Of a DNA stretch of 64,000 nucleotides, positions 53,501 to 62,119 are shown piece after piece. Origin of the DNA: Achromobacter anxifer (lineage in GTDB: Bacteria; Pseudomonadota; Gammaproteobacteria; Burkholderiales; Burkholderiaceae_B); contig NZ_CAHLAR010000007.1 of NCBI RefSeq assembly GCF_903652925.1, forward strand, positions 62,001-126,000. The letters run 5' to 3'. Position 1 is the stretch's first letter. The number at the start of each line of letters is the position of its first letter. The notes beneath the pieces are model-generated. The model was given only the letters and a program-made list of their open reading frames with translations. It made no database searches and was not told where the DNA came from. The position numbers and the translations under genes are program-made.

Positions 53501-54298
53501 TCAATGGCCCAGGTACACGTCGAGCACGCGCGGATCGGCCTGCACCTCGGCCACCGTGCCTTCGCTCAGCAGCCGGCCCTGGTGCAGCACGGTGACCTTG
53601 TGCGCGATGCGCTTGACGAAATCCATGTCGTGCTCGATCACCACCATGGATTTGCCGCGCGAGATGCGCGCCAGCAGCTCGGCCGTCTGCTCGCGCTCGC
53701 GCGGACTCATGCCGGCCACGGGCTCGTCCAGCAACAGCAGCTGCGGGTTCTGCATCAGCAGCATGCCGATCTCCAGCCACTGCTTCTGGCCGTGGCTCAG
53801 GCGGCCCGCCTTTTCCGCCAGCCGGTCCGCCAGGAACACCTGCGCGGCCATGGCCTGTATGCGTTCGCGGATCTCCGCCGTGCGACGGAACCGCAGCGAG
53901 CGGAAGACGCCGTGCGCGTTCGGCAGCGAGATCTCGAAGTTCTCCAGCACCGTCAGGTCTTCATAGACCGACGGCGTCTGGAATTTGCGCCCGACGCCGG
54001 CGCGCACGATGTCGAATTCCGCCATCCGCACCAGGTCGCGGCCCTGGAACATCATGCGGCCCGACGATGGCCGGGTCTTGCCGCAAATGATGTCCAGCAG
54101 CGTGGTCTTGCCCGCGCCGTTCGGGCCGATGATGACGCGCAGCTCGTCCTGCGCCACGCGCAGGCTGAGTCCGTCGACGGCGCGGAACCCGTCGAACGAG
54201 ACCGTCAGGTCCTCGACGCTCAGGATGGCGCCAGGCGCCGGACGGTCGCTGCTCATGTCCATGCTGGCGGACTCCTGCAGGTCCAGGGCGGCGCTCAT
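53501..54298 (-). CDS. Amide/urea-type ABC transporter ATP-binding protein (UrtD-like)
   Basis: ATPase subunit, 265 residues. Walker A GPNGAGKT, signature LSHGQKQWLEIGMLL and Walker B LLLLDEPVAGMSPRE. The LSHGQ form of the signature, rather than LSGGQ, is typical of UrtD. The start overlaps the permease stop (ATGA). Confidence 0.88.
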   Translation of the reverse strand: MSAALDLQESASMDMSSDRPAPGAILSVEDLTVSFDGFRAVDGLSLRVAQDELRVIIGPNGAGKTTLLDIICGKTRPSSGRMMFQGRDLVRMAEFDIVRAGVGRKFQTPSVYEDLTVLENFEISLPNAHGVFRSLRFRRTAEIRERIQAMAAQVFLADRLAEKAGRLSHGQKQWLEIGMLLMQNPQLLLLDEPVAGMSPREREQTAELLARISRGKSMVVIEHDMDFVKRIAHKVTVLHQGRLLSEGTVAEVQADPRVLDVYLGH

Positions 54299-55341
54299 CG
54301 CGCGCTCCCTGCGGCGCGGCGCGCCTGGATCTGGCCGAAGATCCCCGCCAGCCCGTTGGGCATGGCGACGACCACCACGATGAAGATCGCGCCCAGGAAG
54401 TAGAGCCAGACCTCGGGAAACGTCTCGGACAGATAGGACTTGAGAAAACCGATCAGCAAGGCGCCCACCACCGCCCCGGGAATCGACAGCCGCCCGCCGA
54501 CCGCGGCGTAGATCACCATCTCGATCGACGCCACCACGCCTATGGCTCCCGGCGAGATCAGGCCCACCTGCAAGGTGAAGAAGGCGCCGCCGATGGACGA
54601 CAGCACCGCGGCCACCGCAAAGACGCAGGCCTTCACGTGCGCGGTGTCGTAGCCCGAGAAGCGCACGCGGTCCTCGCGGTCGCGGATGGCGATGAGGATC
54701 TTGCCCAGGCGGCTGCGCACCACCGCCAGCGCCGCCAGCATCGCCACGACCAGCGCGCAGGCTTCGATGAAGTAAAGCACCAGCTTGCCGTCATCGCCGA
54801 CGATGTCCCAGCCCAGCAGGGTGCGGAAATCGGTGATGCCGTTGGCCCCGCCGGTGTCGCCCTGCTGGCCCACGATGAGCACGGTCAGCGTCATCGCCAG
54901 GGCCAGTGTCACGATGGCGAAGTACACGCCGCTGACCCGCTTGCGGAAGATCGCCAGCGAAAACAGATAGGCGGCCAAGCCAGGCAGTGCCACGATCAGC
55001 AACAGCGTCAAGGTCAGCGAATGAAACGGCTGCCACCACACGGGCAGGCTGTCCACGCTGCTCCACACCATGAAATCGGGCAGCTCCGGCGCGGAGGCCT
55101 CCAGCTTCAGGAACATGGCCATCATGTAGCCGCCCAGCCCGAAGAAGATGCCTTGCCCCAGGCTCAGCACGCCGCTGTAGCCCCAGGTCAGCACGATGCC
55201 TATCGCCACGAAGGCGAACGCCATGTATTTGCCGACCAGGTTCAGCCGGAACGGGTCCAGCGACAGCGGCAGCACGGCCAGAATCAGCGCCGCGACCAGC
55301 AGGATGGCAATCTCTTCGGTTTTCCGGTGCAGGGCCTTCAT
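54295..55341 (-). CDS. Amide/urea-type ABC transporter permease (UrtC-like)
   Basis: LivM/UrtC-class permease, 348 residues, about nine hydrophobic segments, with FVAIGIVLTWGYSGVLSLGQGIFFGLGGYMMAMFL near residues 45-80 and the cytoplasmic loop IAIRDREDRVRFSGYDTAHVK facing the ATPase. Lies 4 bp downstream of the first permease gene. Confidence 0.88.
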   Translation of the reverse strand: MKALHRKTEEIAILLVAALILAVLPLSLDPFRLNLVGKYMAFAFVAIGIVLTWGYSGVLSLGQGIFFGLGGYMMAMFLKLEASAPELPDFMVWSSVDSLPVWWQPFHSLTLTLLLIVALPGLAAYLFSLAIFRKRVSGVYFAIVTLALAMTLTVLIVGQQGDTGGANGITDFRTLLGWDIVGDDGKLVLYFIEACALVVAMLAALAVVRSRLGKILIAIRDREDRVRFSGYDTAHVKACVFAVAAVLSSIGGAFFTLQVGLISPGAIGVVASIEMVIYAAVGGRLSIPGAVVGALLIGFLKSYLSETFPEVWLYFLGAIFIVVVVAMPNGLAGIFGQIQARRAAGSAR

Positions 55342-55345
55342 CGCG

Positions 55346-56248
55346 TCATCCCCGAGTCTTGTTGGCGAACAGCCCGTTCGGGCGGAAGTAGAGAACCAGG
55401 ATCACCAGGACCAGGATCGTGACCTTGGCCATCGAGCCGCTCATCAGGTACTCCAGCGTGGTCTGGGACTGCGCGATCGCCAGTCCGGAGAAGGCGGTTC
55501 CCAGCAGGCTCTGCACGCCGCCGAACACCACCACGATGAAGGAATCGACGATGTAGAGCTGACCCGTGCCCGGGTTGGTCGACCCGATCATGGTGAAGAC
55601 GCAGCCTGCGATGCCCGCGAGGCCGGAGCCCAGCGCGAAGGTCAGCGCGTCCACGCGCCGCGTATTGATCCCGACGGCGCCCGCCATCGCGCGGTTCTGC
55701 GTGACCGCGCGCACCCGCAAGCCCCAGGCGCTGCGGTACAGCAGCAGGTACACGCCCACGGCCACCAGCAGCGTCAGGCCCAGGATGAAGATGCGGTTCA
55801 GCGGAAACTGCAGATCGGGCGTGGGCTCCCATGCGCCGCTGAGCCAGGAAGCCAGCGGCACGCTGACCTCCTGCGCGCCGAACAGCGAGCGGTAGGCCTG
55901 CTGCAGGATCAGGCTCAGGCCCCAGGTCGCGAGCAGCGTGTCCAGCGGACGGTTGTAGAACCAGCGAATAAAGCCCCGTTCGAGCAAGTAGCCAAACGCG
56001 AAGGTGACCAGGAAGGCCAGCGGTATCGCCAGGAACAGGTAGATGTCCATCCATGCCGGGGCCCAATGGTGGAATGCCAGCGAGACCAGGTAGGTGGTGT
56101 ATGCCCCCATGGCCATCAGTTCGCCATGCGCCATGTTGATGACGCCCATCAGGCCGAACACGACGGCCAGGCCGATCGCCATCAACAGGAGAATGCTGAA
56201 CAGGCTGATGCCGTTGAATAACTGCATTGCCGCAATGTCGATATTCAT
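55346..56248 (-). CDS. Amide/urea-type ABC transporter permease (UrtB-like)
   Basis: LivH/UrtB-class permease, 300 residues. Typical segments are AIGLAVVFGLMGVINMAHGE, the loop VRAVTQNRAMAGAVGINTRRVDALTF and VVVFGGVQSLLGTAFSGLA. The ATG at 56248 is preferred because the extra upstream residues are not family-like. Located 69 bp downstream of the binding-protein gene. Confidence 0.88.
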   Translation of the reverse strand: MNIDIAAMQLFNGISLFSILLLMAIGLAVVFGLMGVINMAHGELMAMGAYTTYLVSLAFHHWAPAWMDIYLFLAIPLAFLVTFAFGYLLERGFIRWFYNRPLDTLLATWGLSLILQQAYRSLFGAQEVSVPLASWLSGAWEPTPDLQFPLNRIFILGLTLLVAVGVYLLLYRSAWGLRVRAVTQNRAMAGAVGINTRRVDALTFALGSGLAGIAGCVFTMIGSTNPGTGQLYIVDSFIVVVFGGVQSLLGTAFSGLAIAQSQTTLEYLMSGSMAKVTILVLVILVLYFRPNGLFANKTRG

Positions 56249-56317
56249 GGTCACGTTCCAGGCTATGCCGGCGGCAGCGCCGCCGGCCATGGGCTTGCCA
56301 GCGCTCGCGGATGCCAG

Positions 56318-57511
56318 CTACAGCTTCGGGAAGGGATTGGGCTCGATCAGGTCGGCCGACTCCCAGACGATGTCGAACTGCCCGTCCGGCCGCGCCCTGC
56401 CCACGCGCACCTTCTTCCACACGTGATGGTTGGTCTCGTGCACGCGCACCGTGCCCTCCGGCGCCTGCAGCGTCAGCCCGGCCGACGCCGCGATGACCTT
56501 GTCGGGATCGAACGAGCCGGCCTTCTCCACGCCGAGCTTCCACAGGTGCACGCTGTTGTAGGCGACCTCCATCGGATCGCCGATGACGCGGTCCTGGCCG
56601 TACTTGGCCTTGAAGGCCTTGACGAATTTTTCGTTGGCCGGATTCTGCAGGCTCTGGAAGTAGCCCATGCAGGCGTAGTAGCCCGCCGCGTTGTCCTTGC
56701 CTATGCCTTCAATCTCGTTCTCGGACACCACCGTGGACAGGAGCACGACGCGCGTGCCGTCCAGCCCCGCCGCGCGCAGCTGCTTGTAGAAGGCCACGTT
56801 GGAGCCGCCGACCACCGTGCTGTAGATGCAGTCCGGCTTGGCCGCCTTGATCTTGTTGATGATGGACGAGAACTCGGTGTGTCCCAGCGGCGCATATTCC
56901 TCGCCCACCACCTTGGCGTTCATGTGCGCGATGGCCGGCTTGGCGATCTTGTTGCAGGTGCGCGGATAGATGTAGTCGGAGCCAACCAGGAAGAAGGTCT
57001 TGCCCTTCTCGCGCGCCATCCATTCAACCGCGGCGATGACCGACTGGGTGGCCTCCTGCGAGGGATAGAACACCCGGGCATCCTGCTCCTGTCCCTCGTA
57101 GTACGTGGGGTAGTACAGCAGGCCTTTGCTGCGCGCCAGCACCGGCAGCAGCGCCTTGCGCGAGGCCGAGGTGTAGCAGCCCACGATGGCCGCGACCTTG
57201 TCGCGGTCCAGCAGCTTGCGCGCCTTCTCGGCGAACACGGCGTTCTCGCTGGCGCCGTCCTCGACCACTGGCTCTATCTTCCGCCCCATCACGCCGCCCG
57301 CGGCGTTGATCTCTTCGATCGCCAGTTTCTCCGCATCCACCAGCGATGCCTCGGCGATGGCGATGGTGCCGGACAGGGAATGCAGCAAGCCCAGTTTGAC
57401 GGTGTCTTGGGCATAGGCCTGGCGGGGCAAGGCTGCCATCCCCGACGCGGCGCTCAGTAGGACCATGGAGCCGCTGTGCTGCAGAAAGCGGCGGCGGTTG
57501 TATACGCTCAT
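56318..57511 (-). CDS. Amide/urea-type ABC transporter substrate-binding protein (UrtA/FmdD-like)
   Basis: Periplasmic binding protein of 397 residues and first gene of the amide operon. The N-terminus MSVYNRRRFLQHSGSMVLLS has a twin-arginine-like motif followed by a hydrophobic stretch and AYA cleavage near residue 35, so Tat export is likely. The mature part (LGLLHSLSGTIAIAEASLVD, VGCYTSASRKALLPVLARS, GSDYIYPRTCNKIAK, TNHHVWKKVRVGRA) is of the UrtA/FmdD type that binds urea or short-chain amides, and resembles cytoplasmic AmiC encoded in the same operon. AGGAG ribosome site supports the ATG at 57511. Confidence 0.9.
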   Translation of the reverse strand: MSVYNRRRFLQHSGSMVLLSAASGMAALPRQAYAQDTVKLGLLHSLSGTIAIAEASLVDAEKLAIEEINAAGGVMGRKIEPVVEDGASENAVFAEKARKLLDRDKVAAIVGCYTSASRKALLPVLARSKGLLYYPTYYEGQEQDARVFYPSQEATQSVIAAVEWMAREKGKTFFLVGSDYIYPRTCNKIAKPAIAHMNAKVVGEEYAPLGHTEFSSIINKIKAAKPDCIYSTVVGGSNVAFYKQLRAAGLDGTRVVLLSTVVSENEIEGIGKDNAAGYYACMGYFQSLQNPANEKFVKAFKAKYGQDRVIGDPMEVAYNSVHLWKLGVEKAGSFDPDKVIAASAGLTLQAPEGTVRVHETNHHVWKKVRVGRARPDGQFDIVWESADLIEPNPFPKL

Positions 57512-57720
57512 CGTTGCGCTCCTGTGCGTTTCTGAAGGCAAGCCTCCGGCTGGGGCTTGCTTGCAAGCCCTGAGCTGCCCGGGATTGGGCAGGCGCCTTT
57601 GCCGACCACATCACGACGACAGCCGTCCGCCCGCAGCGTCCTCGTTTCTTCAGGCAAAGCTGCGCCCACGGCGCATCGAAACGCCATTCGAAGAAAAGCG
57701 ATAGACAAACGGAAAACGAA

Positions 57721-57787
57721 AAGGCCCGAGCCGGATATTCCGGCTCGGGCCTTTTTGCCCTACGCCTGACTGGCAACACTGGCAGTC
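57721..57787 (-). promoter_or_regulatory. Candidate ANTAR antiterminator leader of the amide operon
   Basis: In RNA order on the minus strand: hairpin P1 (57787-57768), stem GACUGCC/GCCAGUC with one C-C mismatch and hexaloop AGUGUU, which has the A1 and G4 expected of ANTAR targets; 7 bases; hairpin P2 (57760-57747), GGGC-AAAAAG-GCCC, also a hexaloop but without G4; then a perfect 14-bp terminator stem (57753-57721) with a U-rich tail (UUUUCGUUUUC). P2 and the terminator share bases 57747-57753 and cannot coexist. The operon start codon is 210 bases further on. The same terminator could alternatively just end the LysR gene. The rest of the gene-free region 57512-57865 contains two further hairpins near the start codon with loops AAUCCC and GCAAGC. 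Confidence 0.55.
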
Positions 57788-57865
57788 GGCGAAAATTTGA
57801 AGACGAACTCGCGTCTGGAAGGCATTCTGAAGAAGCGTGTGGCGCTATGCCATGCGTATTTTCCC

Positions 57866-58789
57866 TTAGCGGCCGCGGCTCGACGCCAGCGCGCGGCGCA
57901 AGGCCGGCGCCGCTTTCTGCAGGTACTGCCACAAGCGGTTCGACACTGGTCCTTGCGCGCGGTCCGTGCGCCGCGCCGCCACCAGATCCTCGACGCTGCC
58001 CGGCAGATGGCGGTTGGCGATCGAGAGCAGGCGGCCGTCGCGCAACTCGTCCTCGACGAGGAAGCGCGGCATGTGGCCCCAGCCCATGCCTTGCACGATG
58101 ATTTCCTTCTTCATCAGCTGATCGGCGACCGTGCATTGGCGCGCGCCTTCAACCGTGAAGTAGTCCTGCTGCGGCGTATGCCTGGCGGTGTCGCGCATGA
58201 CGCATTGCGTGTAGTCGCGCAGCAGCGCCGGCTTGATCGCGCGCGGCATGGGCCCGCGCAGAAAGCCTGGCGCCACCACCGGCACGAAGGGCACCTTGGC
58301 CAGGTCGACCCATTCGATGCGGCCGTCGCTCTTGTCGACGCGATGCAGGATGAGATCGGCCTCGCCGTCGTACAGGCGTTCCTGCGGCCCCGCCACGGCC
58401 TCGAAGTGCAGGTCCAGGCGCGTGGCCGGACAGTCCGCGAAAAAGCGGCTCAGCAAGCCCAGCACGTAGGGCCGCGGACAGAAATCGCCGATCACGATGC
58501 GCAGCTCGGTTTCCTCGCCCATGGCCAGTTGTTCGGCATGGGCGCGCAAGGCGTTCAGCTCGCGCAGCAGCGACTGCGCGCGCACGTGGAATGACTGCCC
58601 GGCCGCACTCAGGCTGACGCGATAGCCGCTGCGGTCCAGCAGGGCCAGGCCCAGTTGCCGTTCAAGCTTGGCCACGGCAGCGAACACCGCGGGATGCGAG
58701 CGGTGCAGCGTTGCCGCAGCGGCCTGGAAACCGCCGGCCCGCGCCACGGCGTCGAAGCATTGGAGATCGTGCAGCGTGAACTCGCTCAT
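57866..58789 (-). CDS. LysR-type transcriptional regulator
   Basis: 307-residue regulator. HTH at about residues 4-63: LHDLQCFDAVARAGGFQAAAATLHRSHPAVFAAVAKLERQLG, with LLDRSGYRVSLSAAG following. ATG at 58789 chosen for family fit. It is divergent from the PcaD-like hydrolase gene with 101 bp between starts and upstream of the amide operon on the same strand. A perfect 11-bp palindrome (58803-58813) lies just upstream of its start. Its target is probably the hydrolase; a role in amide control cannot be excluded. Confidence 0.88.
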   Translation of the reverse strand: MSEFTLHDLQCFDAVARAGGFQAAAATLHRSHPAVFAAVAKLERQLGLALLDRSGYRVSLSAAGQSFHVRAQSLLRELNALRAHAEQLAMGEETELRIVIGDFCPRPYVLGLLSRFFADCPATRLDLHFEAVAGPQERLYDGEADLILHRVDKSDGRIEWVDLAKVPFVPVVAPGFLRGPMPRAIKPALLRDYTQCVMRDTARHTPQQDYFTVEGARQCTVADQLMKKEIIVQGMGWGHMPRFLVEDELRDGRLLSIANRHLPGSVEDLVAARRTDRAQGPVSNRLWQYLQKAAPALRRALASSRGR

Positions 58790-58802
58790 GTCTGTTTTTC
58801 CG

Positions 58803-58813
58803 ACAATGATTGT
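58803..58813. promoter_or_regulatory. Small palindrome in the LysR/hydrolase divergent region
   Basis: ACAAT-G-ATTGT, perfect, 14 bp upstream of the LysR start in an AT-rich divergent region; candidate autoregulatory site. Confidence 0.35.
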
Positions 58814-58890
58814 GCGAACTTTGTAATTTTTTCTTGATCGACGTGCAACTACGATTTGCCTCACACCCAACCATCAAGAGGCAAACCATC

Positions 58891-59688
58891 ATGCAAGACA
58901 TTTCCTGGTTCACCGCCGGCGACGGCGCCCGCATCGCCTACCGTTACGACGGCGCCGCCAACCTGCCCACGCTGGTGCTGGCAAACTCCATCGGCACCAC
59001 GCTGCACATGTGGGACGCGCAGATTCCCGCGCTGACCCGTCACTTCCGCGTGCTGCGCTACGACTACCGCGGCCATGGCGCGTCCAGCGTGCCGCAAGGC
59101 CCGTATTCGCTGGACCGGCTGGGCGGCGACGTGCTGGAGCTGATGGACGGGCTGGGCATCGAGCGCGCGCATTTCCTGGGCTTGTCACTGGGCGGCATCG
59201 TTGGCCAATGGCTGGGCGTGCATGCGCCGCAGCGCGTCGGCCGGTTGATCCTGAGCAACACCTCGGCCTATCTGGGACCCACGCCGCAATGGGACGAGCG
59301 CATCGCCGCCACGCTACGGGCGGACGACATGTCCGAAACCACCGCGACCTTCCTGAAGAACTGGTTTCCCGCGTCCTGGCTGCAGGAGGGCAACCCCGCC
59401 ATCGAGCCATTCCGCGCCGTGCTGCTGAACACCGACAAGCATGGCCTGGCGGGCGCATTCGCCGCCGTGCGGGATTTCGACCTGCGCCGGACCATCGCCC
59501 TGATTCCCAATCCGACCCTGGTCATCGCCGGCCAGCACGACACGGTCACGGCGGCCAGCCATGGCGAGCAGATCGCCGCCGCCATTCCGGGCGCCAGACT
59601 GTTGACGCTACCCGCCGTGCATCTGACGAACGTCGAACTGCCGGAAGCGTTCGAGGAGGCTGTCCTGTCGTTCCTGCTGGAAGGCTGA
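58891..59688 (+). CDS. Alpha/beta hydrolase, 3-oxoadipate enol-lactonase-like
   Basis: 265-residue serine hydrolase resembling PcaD. LVLANSIGTTLHMWDAQIP (oxyanion region), YDYRGHGASSVP, nucleophile elbow GLSLGG (S99), acid AGQHDTVT and histidine AVHLTN are all present and in PcaD-like spacing. ATG at 58891 with an AAGAGG ribosome site. No other beta-ketoadipate genes are in the window, so the lactone substrate is a family inference and a different ester or lactone is possible. Divergent from a LysR gene. Confidence 0.8.
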   Translation: MQDISWFTAGDGARIAYRYDGAANLPTLVLANSIGTTLHMWDAQIPALTRHFRVLRYDYRGHGASSVPQGPYSLDRLGGDVLELMDGLGIERAHFLGLSLGGIVGQWLGVHAPQRVGRLILSNTSAYLGPTPQWDERIAATLRADDMSETTATFLKNWFPASWLQEGNPAIEPFRAVLLNTDKHGLAGAFAAVRDFDLRRTIALIPNPTLVIAGQHDTVTAASHGEQIAAAIPGARLLTLPAVHLTNVELPEAFEEAVLSFLLEG

Positions 59689-59693
59689 GCGCC

Positions 59694-60596
59694 CTACTCG
59701 CCGCCGCGCTCCCAGCGCCGCTGGATGGCCTTGGCCGCCACCACGCCGTCGGCCATGGAGGTCACGACGCAGGGATGCATGCGGTGGGCCACCTCGCCCA
59801 CCGCGTAGATGTCCGGCACGCTGGTCTCGGCGGTGGCGAAGTCCGTGCGGATGTAGCCGCGCTCGTCGCGGGCCAGGTGCAGGCTGTCGGCAAAGCCGGC
59901 CTGGGGCTCCCAGCCGTAGAAGACCAGGATCAGGTCGTACTGCCTGCCGTCCACGCTGCGGTTGGCGGGATCCACCTTGTACGGGCCGATGTGCACGCCT
60001 TCGCGGCCGGCGCGCGTCACCCACTGCTGCTGGGCGCGGACGCTGCGGGCATACAGATGGACCTGGCGGGCGCCGCGGTTGCGCACATAGACGTAGTTCT
60101 CGAAGGCGTTGTCGCCCCCGCCCAGCACTGCCACGGACAGGCCGGAATAGTCCTGCGCCACGATGGGCGAGCCGGGGCCGATCAGCACGCCCGGCCAGGA
60201 CGCGCCAGGCGGATGGTCAGGCAGGCCCTTGGCGCGCACGCCGGAGGCGATGACCAGGGTGCGCCCGCGCACCCGCGATTCGGCGCCGTCCGGGCCGGCC
60301 AGCGTGGCCTCGATGCCGCCCTTGCAGGGACGCACCCCGGTGACTCGGGTTTCCAGGCGCAGCGGCACGCCGGCGGCGCGCACGCTGGTGTCGATATTGG
60401 CGGCGACCTGCTGCCCGGTCACGCCGGGCAGCACGGCGATCCAGTCATCCGCGAACGGATTGTCATTGCCCAGGCCGCCGAGCCGGGGACCGGCCTCGAC
60501 CAATAGCGGGGACAGGCCCAGGCGCGCCAGCCATAGGGCGCAGGAGGCGCCGGCCGGGCCGCCGCCTACAATGACCGAATCGTGCATCTGTTGCAT
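59694..60596 (-). CDS. FAD/NAD(P)-dependent oxidoreductase, thioredoxin-reductase-like without CxxC
   Basis: Flavoprotein of 300 residues. FAD-binding GGGPAGASCALWLARLG (11-27), NAD(P)-binding VAVLGGGDNAFENYVYV (about 160-176) and the C-terminal FAD motif IYAVGEVAHR are clear. The redox-active CxxC of thioredoxin reductases, expected before the second Rossmann motif, is absent; the region reads IGPGSPIVAQDYSG. Such proteins act as ferredoxin/flavodoxin-NADP reductases or unknown dehydrogenases. Convergent with the PcaD-like gene (5 bp gap) and divergent from folB. Confidence 0.82.
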   Translation of the reverse strand: MQQMHDSVIVGGGPAGASCALWLARLGLSPLLVEAGPRLGGLGNDNPFADDWIAVLPGVTGQQVAANIDTSVRAAGVPLRLETRVTGVRPCKGGIEATLAGPDGAESRVRGRTLVIASGVRAKGLPDHPPGASWPGVLIGPGSPIVAQDYSGLSVAVLGGGDNAFENYVYVRNRGARQVHLYARSVRAQQQWVTRAGREGVHIGPYKVDPANRSVDGRQYDLILVFYGWEPQAGFADSLHLARDERGYIRTDFATAETSVPDIYAVGEVAHRMHPCVVTSMADGVVAAKAIQRRWERGGE

Positions 60597-60720
60597 TTCA
60601 CCCCTTATTGACTGCGCCCGCGCCTCGCGGGCGCCCGGATATGGCCGGATTGTAGCCAGCGCGCCGCGGCCATTCCGCCGCCGCCTTACAATTCCGGGCT
60701 ACCCCACCCAGGTTTTCACC

Positions 60721-61080
60721 ATGCCTACACGCCGCATCATTCTTTCCGGGCTCGCGCTCGACGCCCGCATCGGCATCCTCGAGCACGAGCGCCGCGCCAC
60801 CCAGCCCCTGCACGTCGACGCCGAATTCGACGTGGACATCCAGCGCTCGGTCGACGACCACGACATCCACAGCGTGCTGGACTACCGCCGGCTGCGCGAG
60901 GCCATCGTGGAAGAATGCACGCAGGCGCACGTGAACCTGATCGAGACCCTGTCGGAACAGGTCGCGGCGCGCCTGCTGGCCGACTTCCAGGAAATCCGCG
61001 CGCTGCGCCTGCGCATCAGCAAGCCCATGGCCTTTTCCGACTGCGCGGCGGTGGGCGTGGAAATCCAGATCACGCGTTGA
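60721..61080 (+). CDS. folB: Dihydroneopterin aldolase
   Basis: Folate pathway enzyme that converts 7,8-dihydroneopterin to 6-hydroxymethyl-dihydropterin and glycolaldehyde. The 119-residue protein starts [32 protein letters not shown], with the usual RIGxxEHER motif, has [14 protein letters not shown] and [14 protein letters not shown], and ends with the [17 protein letters not shown] strand holding the catalytic lysine. The open frame extends upstream but the family start is here. It precedes ttcA by 2 bp. Confidence 0.93.
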   Translation: MPTRRIILSGLALDARIGILEHERRATQPLHVDAEFDVDIQRSVDDHDIHSVLDYRRLREAIVEECTQAHVNLIETLSEQVAARLLADFQEIRALRLRISKPMAFSDCAAVGVEIQITR

Positions 61081-61082
61081 CC

Positions 61083-62051
61083 ATGAACGACATAGCTACC
61101 CCCGAGGTGCGCTTTCGCACCGAAGCCGAAGAAAAGGCCCGCCACGAAGGCAACAAGCTGACCAAGCGCCTGGCCCGCGAAACCACGCGCGCCCTGTCCG
61201 ACTACAACATGATCGAAGACGGCGACCGCGTGATGGTCTGCCTGTCGGGCGGCAAGGATTCCTATGCGATGCTGGACATCCTGCTGCAGCTGCAGAAGCG
61301 CGCGCCCTTCAAGTTCGAGCTGATCGCCGTCAACCTGGACCAGAAACAGCCGGGCTTTCCCGACCACATCCTGCCCCAGTACCTGACTGAACTGGGCGTG
61401 CCCTTCCACATCGAGACGCAGGACACCTATTCCATCGTCACGCGCGTGCTGGAAGAGGGCAAGACCATGTGCTCGCTCTGTTCGCGCCTGCGCCGCGGCA
61501 TCCTGTACCGCGTCGCCTCCGAGCTGGGCGCGACCAAGATCGCGCTGGGCCACCACCGCGACGACATCCTGGGCACCTTCTTCCTGAACCTGTTCTATGG
61601 CGGCAAGGCCAAGGGCATGCCGCCAAAGCTGGTGTCGGACGACGGCCGCCACACGGTCATCCGCCCCCTGGCCTATGTGCCGGAAACCGACCTGATCGCC
61701 TATGCGGAGCTCAAGCAGTTCCCCATCATTCCCTGCAATCTCTGCGGTTCGCAAGAGAACCTGAAGCGCAAGGAAGTGGGCCGCATGATCAAGGAATGGG
61801 ACAAGCAGCATCCGGGCCGCTCGTGGAACGTGTTCAACGCGCTGTCGCGCGTGGTGCCGTCGCACCTGATGGACCGCGACCTGTTCGACTTTGTGGGCCT
61901 GAAGCCCACCGGCGTGCCCGACGCCAACGGCGACACGGCATTCGACGCCGAGGATCCGCAGACGGACGCCGGCGAAGCCTGTGGCGATACCCCGCCCGCG
62001 CAGGAACCGGGCGCCATCGTCGAAAAGAAGGTGACGTTCACGCGCGGCTGA
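61083..62051 (+). CDS. ttcA: tRNA 2-thiocytidine(32) synthetase
   Basis: ATP- and iron-sulfur-dependent enzyme that thiolates cytidine 32 of some tRNAs. The 322-residue protein has the PP-loop SGGKDS (55-60), the first CxxC at C130/C133 ([10 protein letters not shown]) and the second at C218/C221 (CNLCGSQ), plus GHHRDDI. The C-terminal 30 residues are acidic and low complexity. Co-transcribed with folB (2 bp gap). Ends 17 bp before a terminator. Confidence 0.95.
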   Translation: MNDIATPEVRFRTEAEEKARHEGNKLTKRLARETTRALSDYNMIEDGDRVMVCLSGGKDSYAMLDILLQLQKRAPFKFELIAVNLDQKQPGFPDHILPQYLTELGVPFHIETQDTYSIVTRVLEEGKTMCSLCSRLRRGILYRVASELGATKIALGHHRDDILGTFFLNLFYGGKAKGMPPKLVSDDGRHTVIRPLAYVPETDLIAYAELKQFPIIPCNLCGSQENLKRKEVGRMIKEWDKQHPGRSWNVFNALSRVVPSHLMDRDLFDFVGLKPTGVPDANGDTAFDAEDPQTDAGEACGDTPPAQEPGAIVEKKVTFTRG

Positions 62052-62067
62052 AAACCGCGCGCAAACA

Positions 62068-62093
62068 AAAAAGGCTGCGCAAGCAGCCTTTTT
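62068..62093. terminator. Bidirectional terminator between ttcA and the dehydrogenase gene
   Basis: AAAAAGGCTGC (62068-62078), loop GCAA, GCAGCCTTTTT (62083-62093): 11-bp stem with five A and five T, working for both convergent genes. Confidence 0.92.
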
Positions 62094-62119
62094 CTTTTGG
62101 GCCGCGGCGAATGCGGCCC

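Noticed and set aside
57541-57600. Two hexaloop hairpins near the binding-protein start as ANTAR target
   Set aside because: Loops AAUCCC and GCAAGC lack the A1/G4 pattern and no terminator follows; the pair at 57747-57787 fits better.
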